10,804 bases of DNA from assembly GCA_947367285.1 (NCBI GenBank), contig CANBDB010000041.1, forward strand, positions 1 to 10,804, written 5' to 3'. Numbering within the stretch: position 1 is the stretch's first letter; each line of letters begins with the position of its first letter. Positions 1 to 5,930 of the stretch are shown here, piece after piece. The notes beneath the pieces were generated by a model. The model did not search any database. It had not been told where the DNA came from and saw nothing but the letters and a program-made list of their open reading frames with translations. The stretch comes from an uncultured Clostridia bacterium. GTDB lineage: Bacteria; Bacillota; Clostridia; Oscillospirales; CAG-272. The translations under genes were made by a program, and so were the position numbers.

Positions 1-814
1 GGTGGGTGTTATCGTTCTTCTTATCGGCTTTGATCTTCTTAGCGAATCGTTCGGAAAGATATTTGAACCCGCGCCCATGAGCAAGAGCCCGGTGGTTTTT
101 GCGGTGCTTATTCTTTCCATTCTCGCAAAGCTCTGGCTTGGGCTTTTTTACAAAAGCATTGGCGGAAAAATAAATTCCGAAATATTGAAGGCGGCAAGTG
201 CCGACAGCTTTTCCGACGTGCTTTCCACGGGAGCTACGCTTGTTTCCGCTGCGGTGTGGTTCGCTTTTGACATCAATGCGGACGCATACGTTGGACTTGC
301 GGTGTCGTTATTCATTCTGATTGCCGGACTTAAAATTCTTAACGAAAACAAAAATATCATTCTCGGCGCAGCACCCGACAGGGAGACCATTGAGCTTATC
401 AAAAGGGTGGCTCTTGCCGATGAAAGGATCATAGGTATTCACGATCTTATGGTTCATTCCTACGGTGCGGGAACCACTATCGCTTCGTTCCACGCCGAGG
501 TCGATGGCAGGGGCGATTTCTTTGAGGCTCACGACCATATCGACAATATTGAAAAGCAATTACTCGCGGAGCACAACATTACCTGCACAATACATATGGA
601 TCCCATCGTTACCGATGACGAGCAGGTGAACGCAATCAAGAAAAGCGTTGAGAAAATTGTGCACGATGCGGGAGAGGGTCTGAGAACACACGATTTCAGA
701 ATAGTTACGGGTCCTACTCATACGAACCTTATTTTTGATATTGAGGTTCCGTTTGAGGACAAGAGAAGCAACAGGGAAATTGCTTCTTATATTGAAAATA
801 AAATTTCTTTCTAA
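1..814 (+). CDS. Cation diffusion facilitator (CDF) family metal exporter, 5'-truncated by window edge
   Basis: This is the C-terminal part (about 270 residues) of a CDF cation/proton antiporter of the inner membrane, which exports divalent metal from the cytoplasm. The reading frame is open to the window edge. The GTG at position 2 is probably internal, because membrane segments 1-2 and part of 3 are absent. Counting from that GTG, hydrophobic segments lie at about 1-14, 31-49, 69-90 and 94-113. The fifth-segment metal site reads D68-x3-D72. The cytoplasmic domain follows, with family-typical His/Asp positions in the stretches around residues 147-170 and near the HMDP at 197-200. A second C-terminal subdomain follows, containing a TGPTHTNLIFD stretch. 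The protein stops soon after this, roughly 20 residues earlier than relatives I recall. Asp instead of His in segment 5 is associated with manganese-type CDFs, but segment 2 is not visible, so the substrate is inferred. Alanine GCG and valine GTG codons are frequent here and uncommon in the next gene. Confidence 0.9.
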   Translation, partial: VGVIVLLIGFDLLSESFGKIFEPAPMSKSPVVFAVLILSILAKLWLGLFYKSIGGKINSEILKAASADSFSDVLSTGATLVSAAVWFAFDINADAYVGLAVSLFILIAGLKILNENKNIILGAAPDRETIELIKRVALADERIIGIHDLMVHSYGAGTTIASFHAEVDGRGDFFEAHDHIDNIEKQLLAEHNITCTIHMDPIVTDDEQVNAIKKSVEKIVHDAGEGLRTHDFRIVTGPTHTNLIFDIEVPFEDKRSNREIASYIENKISF

Positions 815-820
815 AAGGAG
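815..820 (+). promoter_or_regulatory. Ribosome binding site of the acyl-CoA ligase
   Basis: AAGGAG begins directly after the TAA stop of the CDF gene and lies 9 bases before the ATG at 830. It fixes the ligase start. No promoter fits in the 15-base gap, so the ligase is either read through from the CDF transcript or has a promoter inside the CDF gene. Confidence 0.8.
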
Positions 821-829
821 AAACGTAAT

Positions 830-2551
830 ATGAGTAAAAACAGGACAAAAAATTATCCTTTATATGAAACAACTGTTTTCGAAGATTTTAGAATCATGAC
901 CGAAAACGTTGCTAACAATTATCCCGACCGTATTGCATACTCATATAAAGAGAATAATCACTCAAAAGAAGTCATCAAAAAGACATTTGCTGAAACAAGA
1001 GAATACATCGTTGCTATGGGTACTGGACTTGTAGCTGAGGGTGTTCGTGAAAAGCATATAGCTATTGTTGGTGAAGCATCCTACAACTGGATAACATCAT
1101 ACTATGCTACTATGTCTATCGGTGCCGTAACAGTACCTATTGACAAGGAACTTCCTGCGGATGATATTAGAAGTATCATTGAGAGTGCCGAATGTGATTT
1201 TGTTATTTACAGTTCAATTATTGACTCCAAAATTAAGAAAATACGCGAAGATTTGGCGATAAATCCCGTGTTTATCTGTATGAGCAATGAAACAATTCTT
1301 GAAGATGTTCTCATGCTTGAAGATATAATTCACAACGGTCAAAAATTGTTTGAAAACGGTGATAATACATATTACGATTATGACCTCGATCCCAATAAGC
1401 TTGCAAGCATCGTATTTACATCAGGTACTACAGGCAAGGGAAAGGGCGTAATGCTTACACAGACAAATATCGTTTCTGATATGACTCAGGGTATGTACAA
1501 TTTCCAAATCACACCCAAAACACTTTGCGTACTTCCTCCACACCACACTTTTGGTTCTACAGTAAACTTTGTAGGCCACTATGCGCAAGGTGCTGAGGTA
1601 TATATCTCCGGCGGCTTGAAGTACATACTCAACGAGCTTAAAGAGCAGCAACCCAGCCACCTTATTCTTGTTCCTCTCTTTGTTGAAACATTCTATAAGA
1701 GAATTTGGGCAACTGCTGAAAAGCAGGGAAAGGATAAGCTCCTTCGCACAATGATCAAGGCAAGTAACGGAATGAGAAAGATAGGAATCGATGCTCGCAA
1801 AAAGCTCTTTGCAAGTGTTACAAGCGCCTTTGGCGGTAAGCTTGAAATGATCATCTGCGGCGGTGCGGCTCTTAATCAAGATATTATTGATACATTTGAA
1901 GGTATCGGTATTACTATTCTTAATGGCTACGGCATCACTGAATGTGCGCCCCTTATTTCTTGTAATAGAAATGAATTCAGAAAAGCGGGAAGCGTTGGTA
2001 CACCCATTATCGGCGAACAAGTTAAAATCGCTAATCCCGATGAAAACGGTGAGGGCGAGATTTGTGTAAAGGGTCCTAACGTTATGATCGGTTATTATAA
2101 GAACCCCGAGGCAACCGCAGCCGCTTTTGATGACGAAGGATATTTTAAGACAGGTGACTACGGTAAACTTGACGAAGAAGGTTGGATCTACATCACAGGT
2201 CGTCTTAAGAATCTCATTATTCTTTCAAACGGTAAAAACGTATATCCCGAAGAAATCGAAACCGAGATATCCCGTATTTACGGCATAAATGAGGTAGTTG
2301 TTTATGAAGGACTTAATGCTGACGGTTCAAGCAAGGATTGTATCGTAGCTGAGATTTATCCTGACTTTGATTCACTCAAATTACGCGGTATTGAAGATGC
2401 TCAAAAGTATTTCAAGGATAATGTAAACGAGATTAATAAAAAAGCTGCACCTTACAAGAAGGTACAGATCGTTAAGATTAGAAATGAAGAGTTCGAAAAG
2501 AACACTTCTAAAAAGATCGTAAGATTTAAGATCAATAGAATCGTTGATTAA
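830..2551 (+). CDS. AMP-forming acyl-CoA synthetase (long-chain fatty acid-CoA ligase type)
   Basis: This 573-residue adenylate-forming enzyme activates a carboxylic acid (probably a fatty acid) with ATP to acyl-AMP and transfers it to a thiol, normally coenzyme A. The ANL-superfamily motifs appear in order. The phosphate loop TSGTTG is at 197-202, followed by KGKGV, where many relatives have a proline before the first lysine. The adenine/magnesium motif YGITE is at 367-371. TGD is at 441-443, and the hinge region is around GRLKN at 458-462. The C-terminal catalytic lysine is probably K562 in the TSKKIVR stretch. There is no signal peptide or clear membrane segment. The gene starts 15 bases after the CDF stop and is followed by a strong hairpin terminator. 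The acyl chain length and the acceptor (CoA or acyl carrier protein) cannot be read from sequence alone. An acyl-ACP ligase is the main alternative. Confidence 0.92.
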   Translation: MSKNRTKNYPLYETTVFEDFRIMTENVANNYPDRIAYSYKENNHSKEVIKKTFAETREYIVAMGTGLVAEGVREKHIAIVGEASYNWITSYYATMSIGAVTVPIDKELPADDIRSIIESAECDFVIYSSIIDSKIKKIREDLAINPVFICMSNETILEDVLMLEDIIHNGQKLFENGDNTYYDYDLDPNKLASIVFTSGTTGKGKGVMLTQTNIVSDMTQGMYNFQITPKTLCVLPPHHTFGSTVNFVGHYAQGAEVYISGGLKYILNELKEQQPSHLILVPLFVETFYKRIWATAEKQGKDKLLRTMIKASNGMRKIGIDARKKLFASVTSAFGGKLEMIICGGAALNQDIIDTFEGIGITILNGYGITECAPLISCNRNEFRKAGSVGTPIIGEQVKIANPDENGEGEICVKGPNVMIGYYKNPEATAAAFDDEGYFKTGDYGKLDEEGWIYITGRLKNLIILSNGKNVYPEEIETEISRIYGINEVVVYEGLNADGSSKDCIVAEIYPDFDSLKLRGIEDAQKYFKDNVNEINKKAAPYKKVQIVKIRNEEFEKNTSKKIVRFKINRIVD

Positions 2552-2560
2552 TAAATTAAA

Positions 2561-2590
2561 GCCTGCAAGCAACGCTTGCAGGCTTTTCTT
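2561..2590 (+). terminator. Bidirectional intrinsic terminator between ligase and rnhA
   Basis: A perfect 10-bp stem GCCTGCAAGC / GCTTGCAGGC (2561-2570 and 2574-2583) has a 3-base AAC loop. On the plus strand it is followed by TTTTCTT. On the minus strand the T-rich complement of the AAATTAAA stretch (2553-2560) follows the stem. The rnhA stop codon (2589-2591) touches the plus-strand T-tract, so one hairpin can end both convergent genes. Confidence 0.9.
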
Positions 2591-3029
2591 AATCCACAAA
2601 TGAATCGGCAAAATCGGTAGCGAGTTTATCGCAACGCTCGTTGTATGCGTGTCCAGCATGTCCCTTTACCCAAACAAAAGTAATTTCGTGCTTTTCAATA
2701 AGTTTCAAAAGCTGTTCCCACAAATCAGGATTGAGGGCAGGGGATTTATCCGCTTTTTTCCAACCCTTTGCCTTCCAAGATACCGCCCAACCGTTCGTGA
2801 TAGCATCTATCATATATTTGGAGTCGGAGTAGAGAGTAACCTCACATTTTTCCTTGAGTGCCGACAGTGCCTTAATAGCGGCGGTAAGCTCCATTCTGTT
2901 GTTTGTTGTAGAACGCTCTCCGCCTGAGAGCTCTTTTTCAACCTTACCATAAACAAGAATAGCCCCCCAACCGCCTTTACCGGGATTTCCGCGGCAAGCT
3001 CCATCAGTATATATATCAACGTGTTTCAT
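2589..3029 (-). CDS. rnhA: Ribonuclease HI
   Basis: This 146-residue cytoplasmic ribonuclease HI cleaves the RNA strand of RNA-DNA hybrids (R-loops, primers). The catalytic acidic residues are all present at D9 (in TDGAC), E47 (in NNRMEL), D69 (in YSDS) and D134. The catalytic histidine H124 lies in the KGHAGH loop. The length and spacing match the compact bacterial type, and the basic W81-W90 region resembles the handle used for hybrid binding. The start at 3029 is chosen because GGAG at 3040-3037 lies 7 bases before it. An adjacent ATG at 3032 is only 4 bases away, and an upstream in-frame ATG at 3047 lies before the binding site and about at the predicted transcription start. It is transcribed from its own promoter in the divergent intergenic region and converges on the ligase gene. 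Confidence 0.96.
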   Translation of the reverse strand: MKHVDIYTDGACRGNPGKGGWGAILVYGKVEKELSGGERSTTNNRMELTAAIKALSALKEKCEVTLYSDSKYMIDAITNGWAVSWKAKGWKKADKSPALNPDLWEQLLKLIEKHEITFVWVKGHAGHAYNERCDKLATDFADSFVD

Positions 3030-3035
3030 CATATT

Positions 3036-3041
3036 TCTCCA
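3036..3041 (-). promoter_or_regulatory. Ribosome binding site deciding the rnhA start
   Basis: Read on the minus strand this is TGGAGA, followed by ATATGATG. The GGAG core is 7 bases from the ATG at 3029 and 4 bases from the ATG at 3032. It rules against the longer start at 3047, which lies upstream of this site. Confidence 0.75.
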
Positions 3042-3058
3042 GTTCATTTATTTAATTA

Positions 3059-3087
3059 ATAATACCATATATATTAAATAAAGTCAA
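3059..3087 (-). promoter_or_regulatory. Predicted sigma-70/SigA promoter of rnhA
   Basis: On the minus strand, TTGACT (3087-3082) and TATTAT (3064-3059) are separated by exactly 17 bases. Each box differs from consensus at one position. The predicted transcript would start near 3052, giving a short leader of about 23 bases before the ATG at 3029. Confidence 0.75.
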
Positions 3088-3112
3088 CATTTTTTCAGCC
3101 AATATTGTTGAC
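3083..3112. repeat. Inverted repeat overlapping both divergent -35 boxes
   Basis: GTCAACA (3083-3089) and TGTTGAC (3106-3112) form a perfect 7-bp inverted repeat with a 16-base spacer. Arm centres are 23 bases apart, about two helical turns. Five bases of each arm are explained by the opposed -35 boxes, and the two inner bases extend the symmetry. It may be a regulator site or only a consequence of back-to-back promoters. It does not resemble the Zur, Fur or MntR boxes I know. Confidence 0.45.
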
Positions 3113-3136
3113 ATTAATAACTGTTTGAGGTAGAAT
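3108..3136 (+). promoter_or_regulatory. Predicted sigma-70/SigA promoter of the cobW-like to uvrA operon
   Basis: A perfect TTGACA (3108-3113) and TAGAAT (3131-3136, one mismatch to TATAAT) are separated by 17 bases. Transcription would start near 3143, leaving a leader of about 36 bases, too short for a riboswitch. The ribosome binding site AAGGAG (3163-3168) is 10 bases before the ATG at 3179. I see no LexA/SOS box (GAAC-N4-GTTC type) in this region. Confidence 0.8.
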
Positions 3137-3178
3137 ATAGGGTAAGATATTATTTTAGTTTTAAGGAGATAATTAACA

Positions 3179-4255
3179 ATGAAAATTGATATATATTCAG
3201 GATTTTTAGGAGCAGGCAAGACCACTCTTATCAAAAAAATGATATCCGAAGCATATTCCGGTGAAAAGCTTATGCTTATAGAAAACGAGTTCGGTCAAAT
3301 TGGTATCGACGGTGGTTTTCTTAAGGAATCGGGTATCAATATAACCGAGATGAACTCGGGTTGCATTTGTTGCTCACTTGTAGGTGACTTTTCCAAGGCA
3401 CTCAAAGAAGCAATCGACACATATCACCCCGAAAGAATTATAATCGAACCCTCGGGCGTAGGAAAGCTTTCTGACGTTATCAAGGCAACTGAAGCTGTGC
3501 TTAACGAAAATGTAACACTCAATGGGCTTACTACTGTTGTTGACGTAAACAAATGTAAGATGTATATGAAAAACTTTGGCGAGTTTTTCAACAATCAAAT
3601 CGAAGTTGCAAAATGCATTATTCTAAGCCACACCGGTAATGCGGGTGAGAAAAAGATAGCTGAATGTGTTGCGCTCATTAGAGAGAAGAATTCAACAGCT
3701 ACTATTATTACAACCGACTGGGACAAGCTTACCGGTGCTCAAATTCTTGACGCAATAGAACATACCACTACTCTTGAAAATACAATTGAAGAGTTAAAGC
3801 ATCACCATGAGCATCACCACCATCATGAACATGATGAGCATTGTGAATGCGGTTGTCATGAACATCATGAACATGAACACCACGATCACCACCATCACCA
3901 TGAGCATGATGAGCATTGCGAATGCGGTTGCCACGATCATCACGAACACGGTCACGAGCATCATCACCATCACCACGCAGACGAAGTATTTGCTTCGTGG
4001 GGTATCGAGACCGCTAAAAAGTTTTCTAATGAAGAAATCAAAAATGCTCTTGATGAGCTTTCAAACAAAGAGAAATACGGCATTATCCTTCGTGCTAAGG
4101 GCATTGTAGACTCGAATGACGGAGATTGGATATATTTCGATTATATCCCCGGTGCTATTGATATTCGTCGCGGAAATGCGGACGTTATCGGAAAACTGTG
4201 TGTAATCGGCTCCGATATTTGTGAGCACAGTTTAAGAGAATTGTTTAACGTATAA
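3179..4255 (+). CDS. COG0523/CobW-family GTP-binding protein with His/Cys-rich metal-binding repeats
   Basis: This 358-residue P-loop GTPase belongs to the G3E/COG0523 family, whose members act as metal chaperones or metal-insertion and homeostasis factors. The Walker A motif GFLGAGKTT is at 8-16, ENEFG is at 35-39, the family's metal-binding CxCC is at C62-I-C64-C65, and EPSG is at 90-93. The usual guanine-specificity NKxD is not seen; the equivalent place reads LSHTGN at 149-154. Residues 208-266 carry 34 His and 6 Cys among 59 residues, built from two 25-residue repeats each holding HCECGCH. A short CobW C-terminal domain follows (about 270-358). Related proteins handle zinc, cobalt or nickel, and the metal here is unknown. 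It is the first gene of the operon, and its TAA stop overlaps the next gene's first ATG by one base (TAATG). ATG at 3179 is supported by AAGGAG. Family assignment is firm, but the client protein is not known. Confidence 0.93.
   Translation: MKIDIYSGFLGAGKTTLIKKMISEAYSGEKLMLIENEFGQIGIDGGFLKESGINITEMNSGCICCSLVGDFSKALKEAIDTYHPERIIIEPSGVGKLSDVIKATEAVLNENVTLNGLTTVVDVNKCKMYMKNFGEFFNNQIEVAKCIILSHTGNAGEKKIAECVALIREKNSTATIITTDWDKLTGAQILDAIEHTTTLENTIEELKHHHEHHHHHEHDEHCECGCHEHHEHEHHDHHHHHEHDEHCECGCHDHHEHGHEHHHHHHADEVFASWGIETAKKFSNEEIKNALDELSNKEKYGIILRAKGIVDSNDGDWIYFDYIPGAIDIRRGNADVIGKLCVIGSDICEHSLRELFNV
3809..3958 (+). repeat. In-frame tandem repeat, 2 x 75 bp (25 residues), His/Cys-rich
   Basis: Residues 211-235 and 236-260 of the CobW-like protein match at 21 of 25 positions. 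Each copy has a run of five His, then EHDEHCECGCH, then a mixed His/acidic tail. The tract is flanked by further His (208-210 and 261-266). The copies use many different synonymous His and Cys codons (CAT/CAC, TGT/TGC). This suggests that selection keeps the protein sequence rather than a very recent DNA duplication. Confidence 0.9.
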
Positions 4256-4256
4256 T

Positions 4257-4260
4257 GGAG
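4257..4260 (+). promoter_or_regulatory. Ribosome binding site favouring the start at 4267
   Basis: GGAG lies 6 bases before the ATG at 4267. The earlier in-frame ATG at 4255, which overlaps the previous stop as TAATG, has no binding site of its own visible in the last bases of the upstream gene and includes this GGAG in its second codon. Coupled re-initiation at 4255 remains possible. Confidence 0.6.
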
Positions 4261-4266
4261 AATAAA

Positions 4267-5214
4267 ATGAAAAATCAAATTCCGGTGTATTTATTTGTCG
4301 GCTTCCTCGAGGGCGGCAAAACACATATGATTCAAGAGTCCATGGAGGACGAAAGATTTAATTCAGGCGAAAAAACCTTACTAATATGCTGCGAGGAAGG
4401 CATTGACGAGTATGACGTATCCCGCTTTTGGGGCAAAAACGTATATATTGAAAATGTCGAAAATGAAGAAGATATCACACTAGAATTTCTCAACACCTTG
4501 ACAAACAAGCACCTTATTGACCGAATCATCATAGAATATAACGGTATGTGGCAGCTTGACACACTGTTTATGAATATGCCCGAGGAATGGTCCATCTTCC
4601 AGTGTGTTATGGCCGCCGAATGCTCCACCTTCCAGCTTTTCAATGCAAATATGCGTTCACTTATGTTTGATAAGCTTTCCGCATGCGAGATGGTGGTCAT
4701 CAATAGAACCACACCTGACGCCGACAGGGAAGACATTCATAAAATTGTAAGAGGTGTAAATCCCCGAGCGGAGATTGTTTACGATTTCCCCGACGGAAGA
4801 ATAGAATACGACGATATTGAGGATGAGCTTCCTTTTGACGTAGATGCACCAATTATCGAAATTGATGACAAGGACTTCGCCATTTGGTATAGAGATATGG
4901 GAGAAGAGCTCCCCAAGTATCATAATAAGACAGTTAAATTCAAAGGACTTGTAGCGCGCGACGCACAACTTGGCACAAAGAGTATCATTATCGGACGCCA
5001 CGTTATGACCTGTTGTGCTGATGATATCACGTTTGGTGGTCTTGTTTGTGTTTTTAAAAAGGATACGACCTTAAAGACGGGCGATTGGATACTTCTAACC
5101 GCTAAAATCAAAATAGAAAACCATCCTATGTATAATCGCCAAGGCCCCGTGCTTTATGCGGAATCAACCGCTTTTGCTGTTAAGCCCAACCCTGAACTCG
5201 CAACATTTTATTAA
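4267..5214 (+). CDS. CobW-like P-loop protein fused to a DUF1980/YcgQ-like C-terminal domain
   Basis: This 315-residue protein (319 if started at 4255) is probably cytoplasmic. The N-terminal part resembles the COG0523 GTPases, with a P-loop GFLEGGKT at 12-19 and EYNG at 90-93, in the same place as EPSG in the upstream protein. It lacks the CxCC motif and has no His-rich tract. The guanine-specificity position reads INRTTPD (145-151), a weak NKxD match. From about residue 219 to 304 there is a beta-rich domain with GRHVMTCCADD at 243-253. To my knowledge this closely resembles the GRxVMTCCAAD signature of the DUF1980/TIGR03943 (YcgQ) family, which accompanies COG0701-type permeases. No such permease is in this window. 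The M-T-C-C pair (C249, C250) could bind metal. The gene follows the His-rich GTPase with at most an 11-base gap. Family recognition of the C-terminal domain is from memory, and the function is unknown. Confidence 0.8.
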   Translation: MKNQIPVYLFVGFLEGGKTHMIQESMEDERFNSGEKTLLICCEEGIDEYDVSRFWGKNVYIENVENEEDITLEFLNTLTNKHLIDRIIIEYNGMWQLDTLFMNMPEEWSIFQCVMAAECSTFQLFNANMRSLMFDKLSACEMVVINRTTPDADREDIHKIVRGVNPRAEIVYDFPDGRIEYDDIEDELPFDVDAPIIEIDDKDFAIWYRDMGEELPKYHNKTVKFKGLVARDAQLGTKSIIIGRHVMTCCADDITFGGLVCVFKKDTTLKTGDWILLTAKIKIENHPMYNRQGPVLYAESTAFAVKPNPELATFY

Positions 5215-5234
5215 TTTATTATAGGAGAAAAACG

Positions 5235-5930
5235 ATGCATAATATTACTGTTAAAGTTAAAAATATCTTTAATAAGTACAACAAGCCAATCAAAGAAACA
5301 ATTATTTGTATTGGCTATATCCTTGCGCTCGTTTTTCTCTTTGTTTTCGTGGTTAATATAAATATTGTTGCAAATACTAATGACAATATTTATTCAACTG
5401 ATGAAAATATTAAGCTTTCATCCGACTTTGATTGTATCCTCATTCTCGGAGCCGGTGTTCGAGGGGATGGATCTCCAACACCAATGCTCAACGATAGACT
5501 TTTGACGGGTTATGAAGCATATGATTCCAAAAAATCAAGTGTTATCTTTCTATCGGGCGATAGCGAGCACGAGGATTACACGGAAACCGTAACTATGAAG
5601 CAAGTGCTTCTTGAAATGGGTGTTGAGGAAGAATCAATTATATGTGACGGCTACGGTTTATCTACATATGAAAGCATTTGGCGTGCAAAGAACGTATATG
5701 GATACAAAAGGATATTAATAATAAGTCAAAAATACCACTTGTATAGAGCTATATATATAGCACAAGAGCTTGGACTTGAAGCTTACGGGCTTGACGCGGC
5801 TCTCCAGGGATATGCTAAACAACCCATATATAACCTTAGAGAATATCTTGCTCGAATCAAAGATATGATATATGCTGAGTTGTGTCCCACGCCACAATAT
5901 ACTCAAAGATGGGAGGATTTCAATGAATAA
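5235..5930 (+). CDS. SanA/YdcF-like DUF218 membrane protein
   Basis: This 231-residue protein has one N-terminal membrane anchor (about 22-45, after a Lys-rich start that favours an inside N-terminus), followed by a DUF218 domain predicted to lie outside the membrane. Family features visible are ILGAGV at 70-75, the PTPMLNDRL region at 81-89, SGDSEHEDY at 107-115, TYES at 144-147 and SQKYHLYRA at 164-172. E. coli SanA affects envelope permeability to vancomycin at high temperature, and the biochemical activity of the family is not settled. The start at 5235 has AGGAG at 5223-5227, 7 bases upstream. The gene sits 20 bases after the CobW-like/DUF1980 gene, and its end overlaps uvrB by 8 bases, so translation of the two is probably coupled. 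The length is normal for the family. Confidence 0.88.
   Translation: MHNITVKVKNIFNKYNKPIKETIICIGYILALVFLFVFVVNINIVANTNDNIYSTDENIKLSSDFDCILILGAGVRGDGSPTPMLNDRLLTGYEAYDSKKSSVIFLSGDSEHEDYTETVTMKQVLLEMGVEEESIICDGYGLSTYESIWRAKNVYGYKRILIISQKYHLYRAIYIAQELGLEAYGLDAALQGYAKQPIYNLREYLARIKDMIYAELCPTPQYTQRWEDFNE
5911..5916 (+). promoter_or_regulatory. Ribosome binding site deciding the uvrB start
   Basis: GGGAGG inside the last codons of the sanA-like gene lies 6 bases before the ATG at 5923. It marks that ATG, rather than the in-frame upstream ATG at 5872, as the uvrB start. Confidence 0.85.

Noticed and set aside
1421..2020. 199-codon open frame on the minus strand inside the acyl-CoA ligase
   Set aside because: It lies fully antisense to a clearly conserved enzyme, has no recognisable domain and looks like a by-product of the ligase codon pattern.
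2641..2927. Plus-strand open frames inside rnhA
   Set aside because: They are antisense to a complete RNase HI with all catalytic residues, with no ribosome binding site or known domain.
3030..3047. Longer rnhA start at 3047
   Set aside because: The ribosome binding site lies downstream of it, and the predicted transcription start is only about 5 bases away.
3143..3178. Possible riboswitch or attenuator before the cobW-like gene
   Set aside because: The predicted leader is only about 36 bases with no stable hairpin.
3809..3958. Possible CRISPR-like or minisatellite array
   Set aside because: Only two in-frame copies, no spacers, and the copies differ at synonymous positions; it is a protein repeat.
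3794..4109. Met/Val-rich (minus) and Met/Thr/Ile-rich (plus) open frames across the His repeat
   Set aside because: They are out-of-frame readings of CAT/CAC-rich DNA; the low-complexity membrane-like look is an artefact of the His codons.
5872..5922. Longer uvrB start adding 17 residues
   Set aside because: The added residues do not fit the UvrB N-terminus and overlap the sanA-like gene. GGGAGG at 5911-5916 points to the ATG at 5923.
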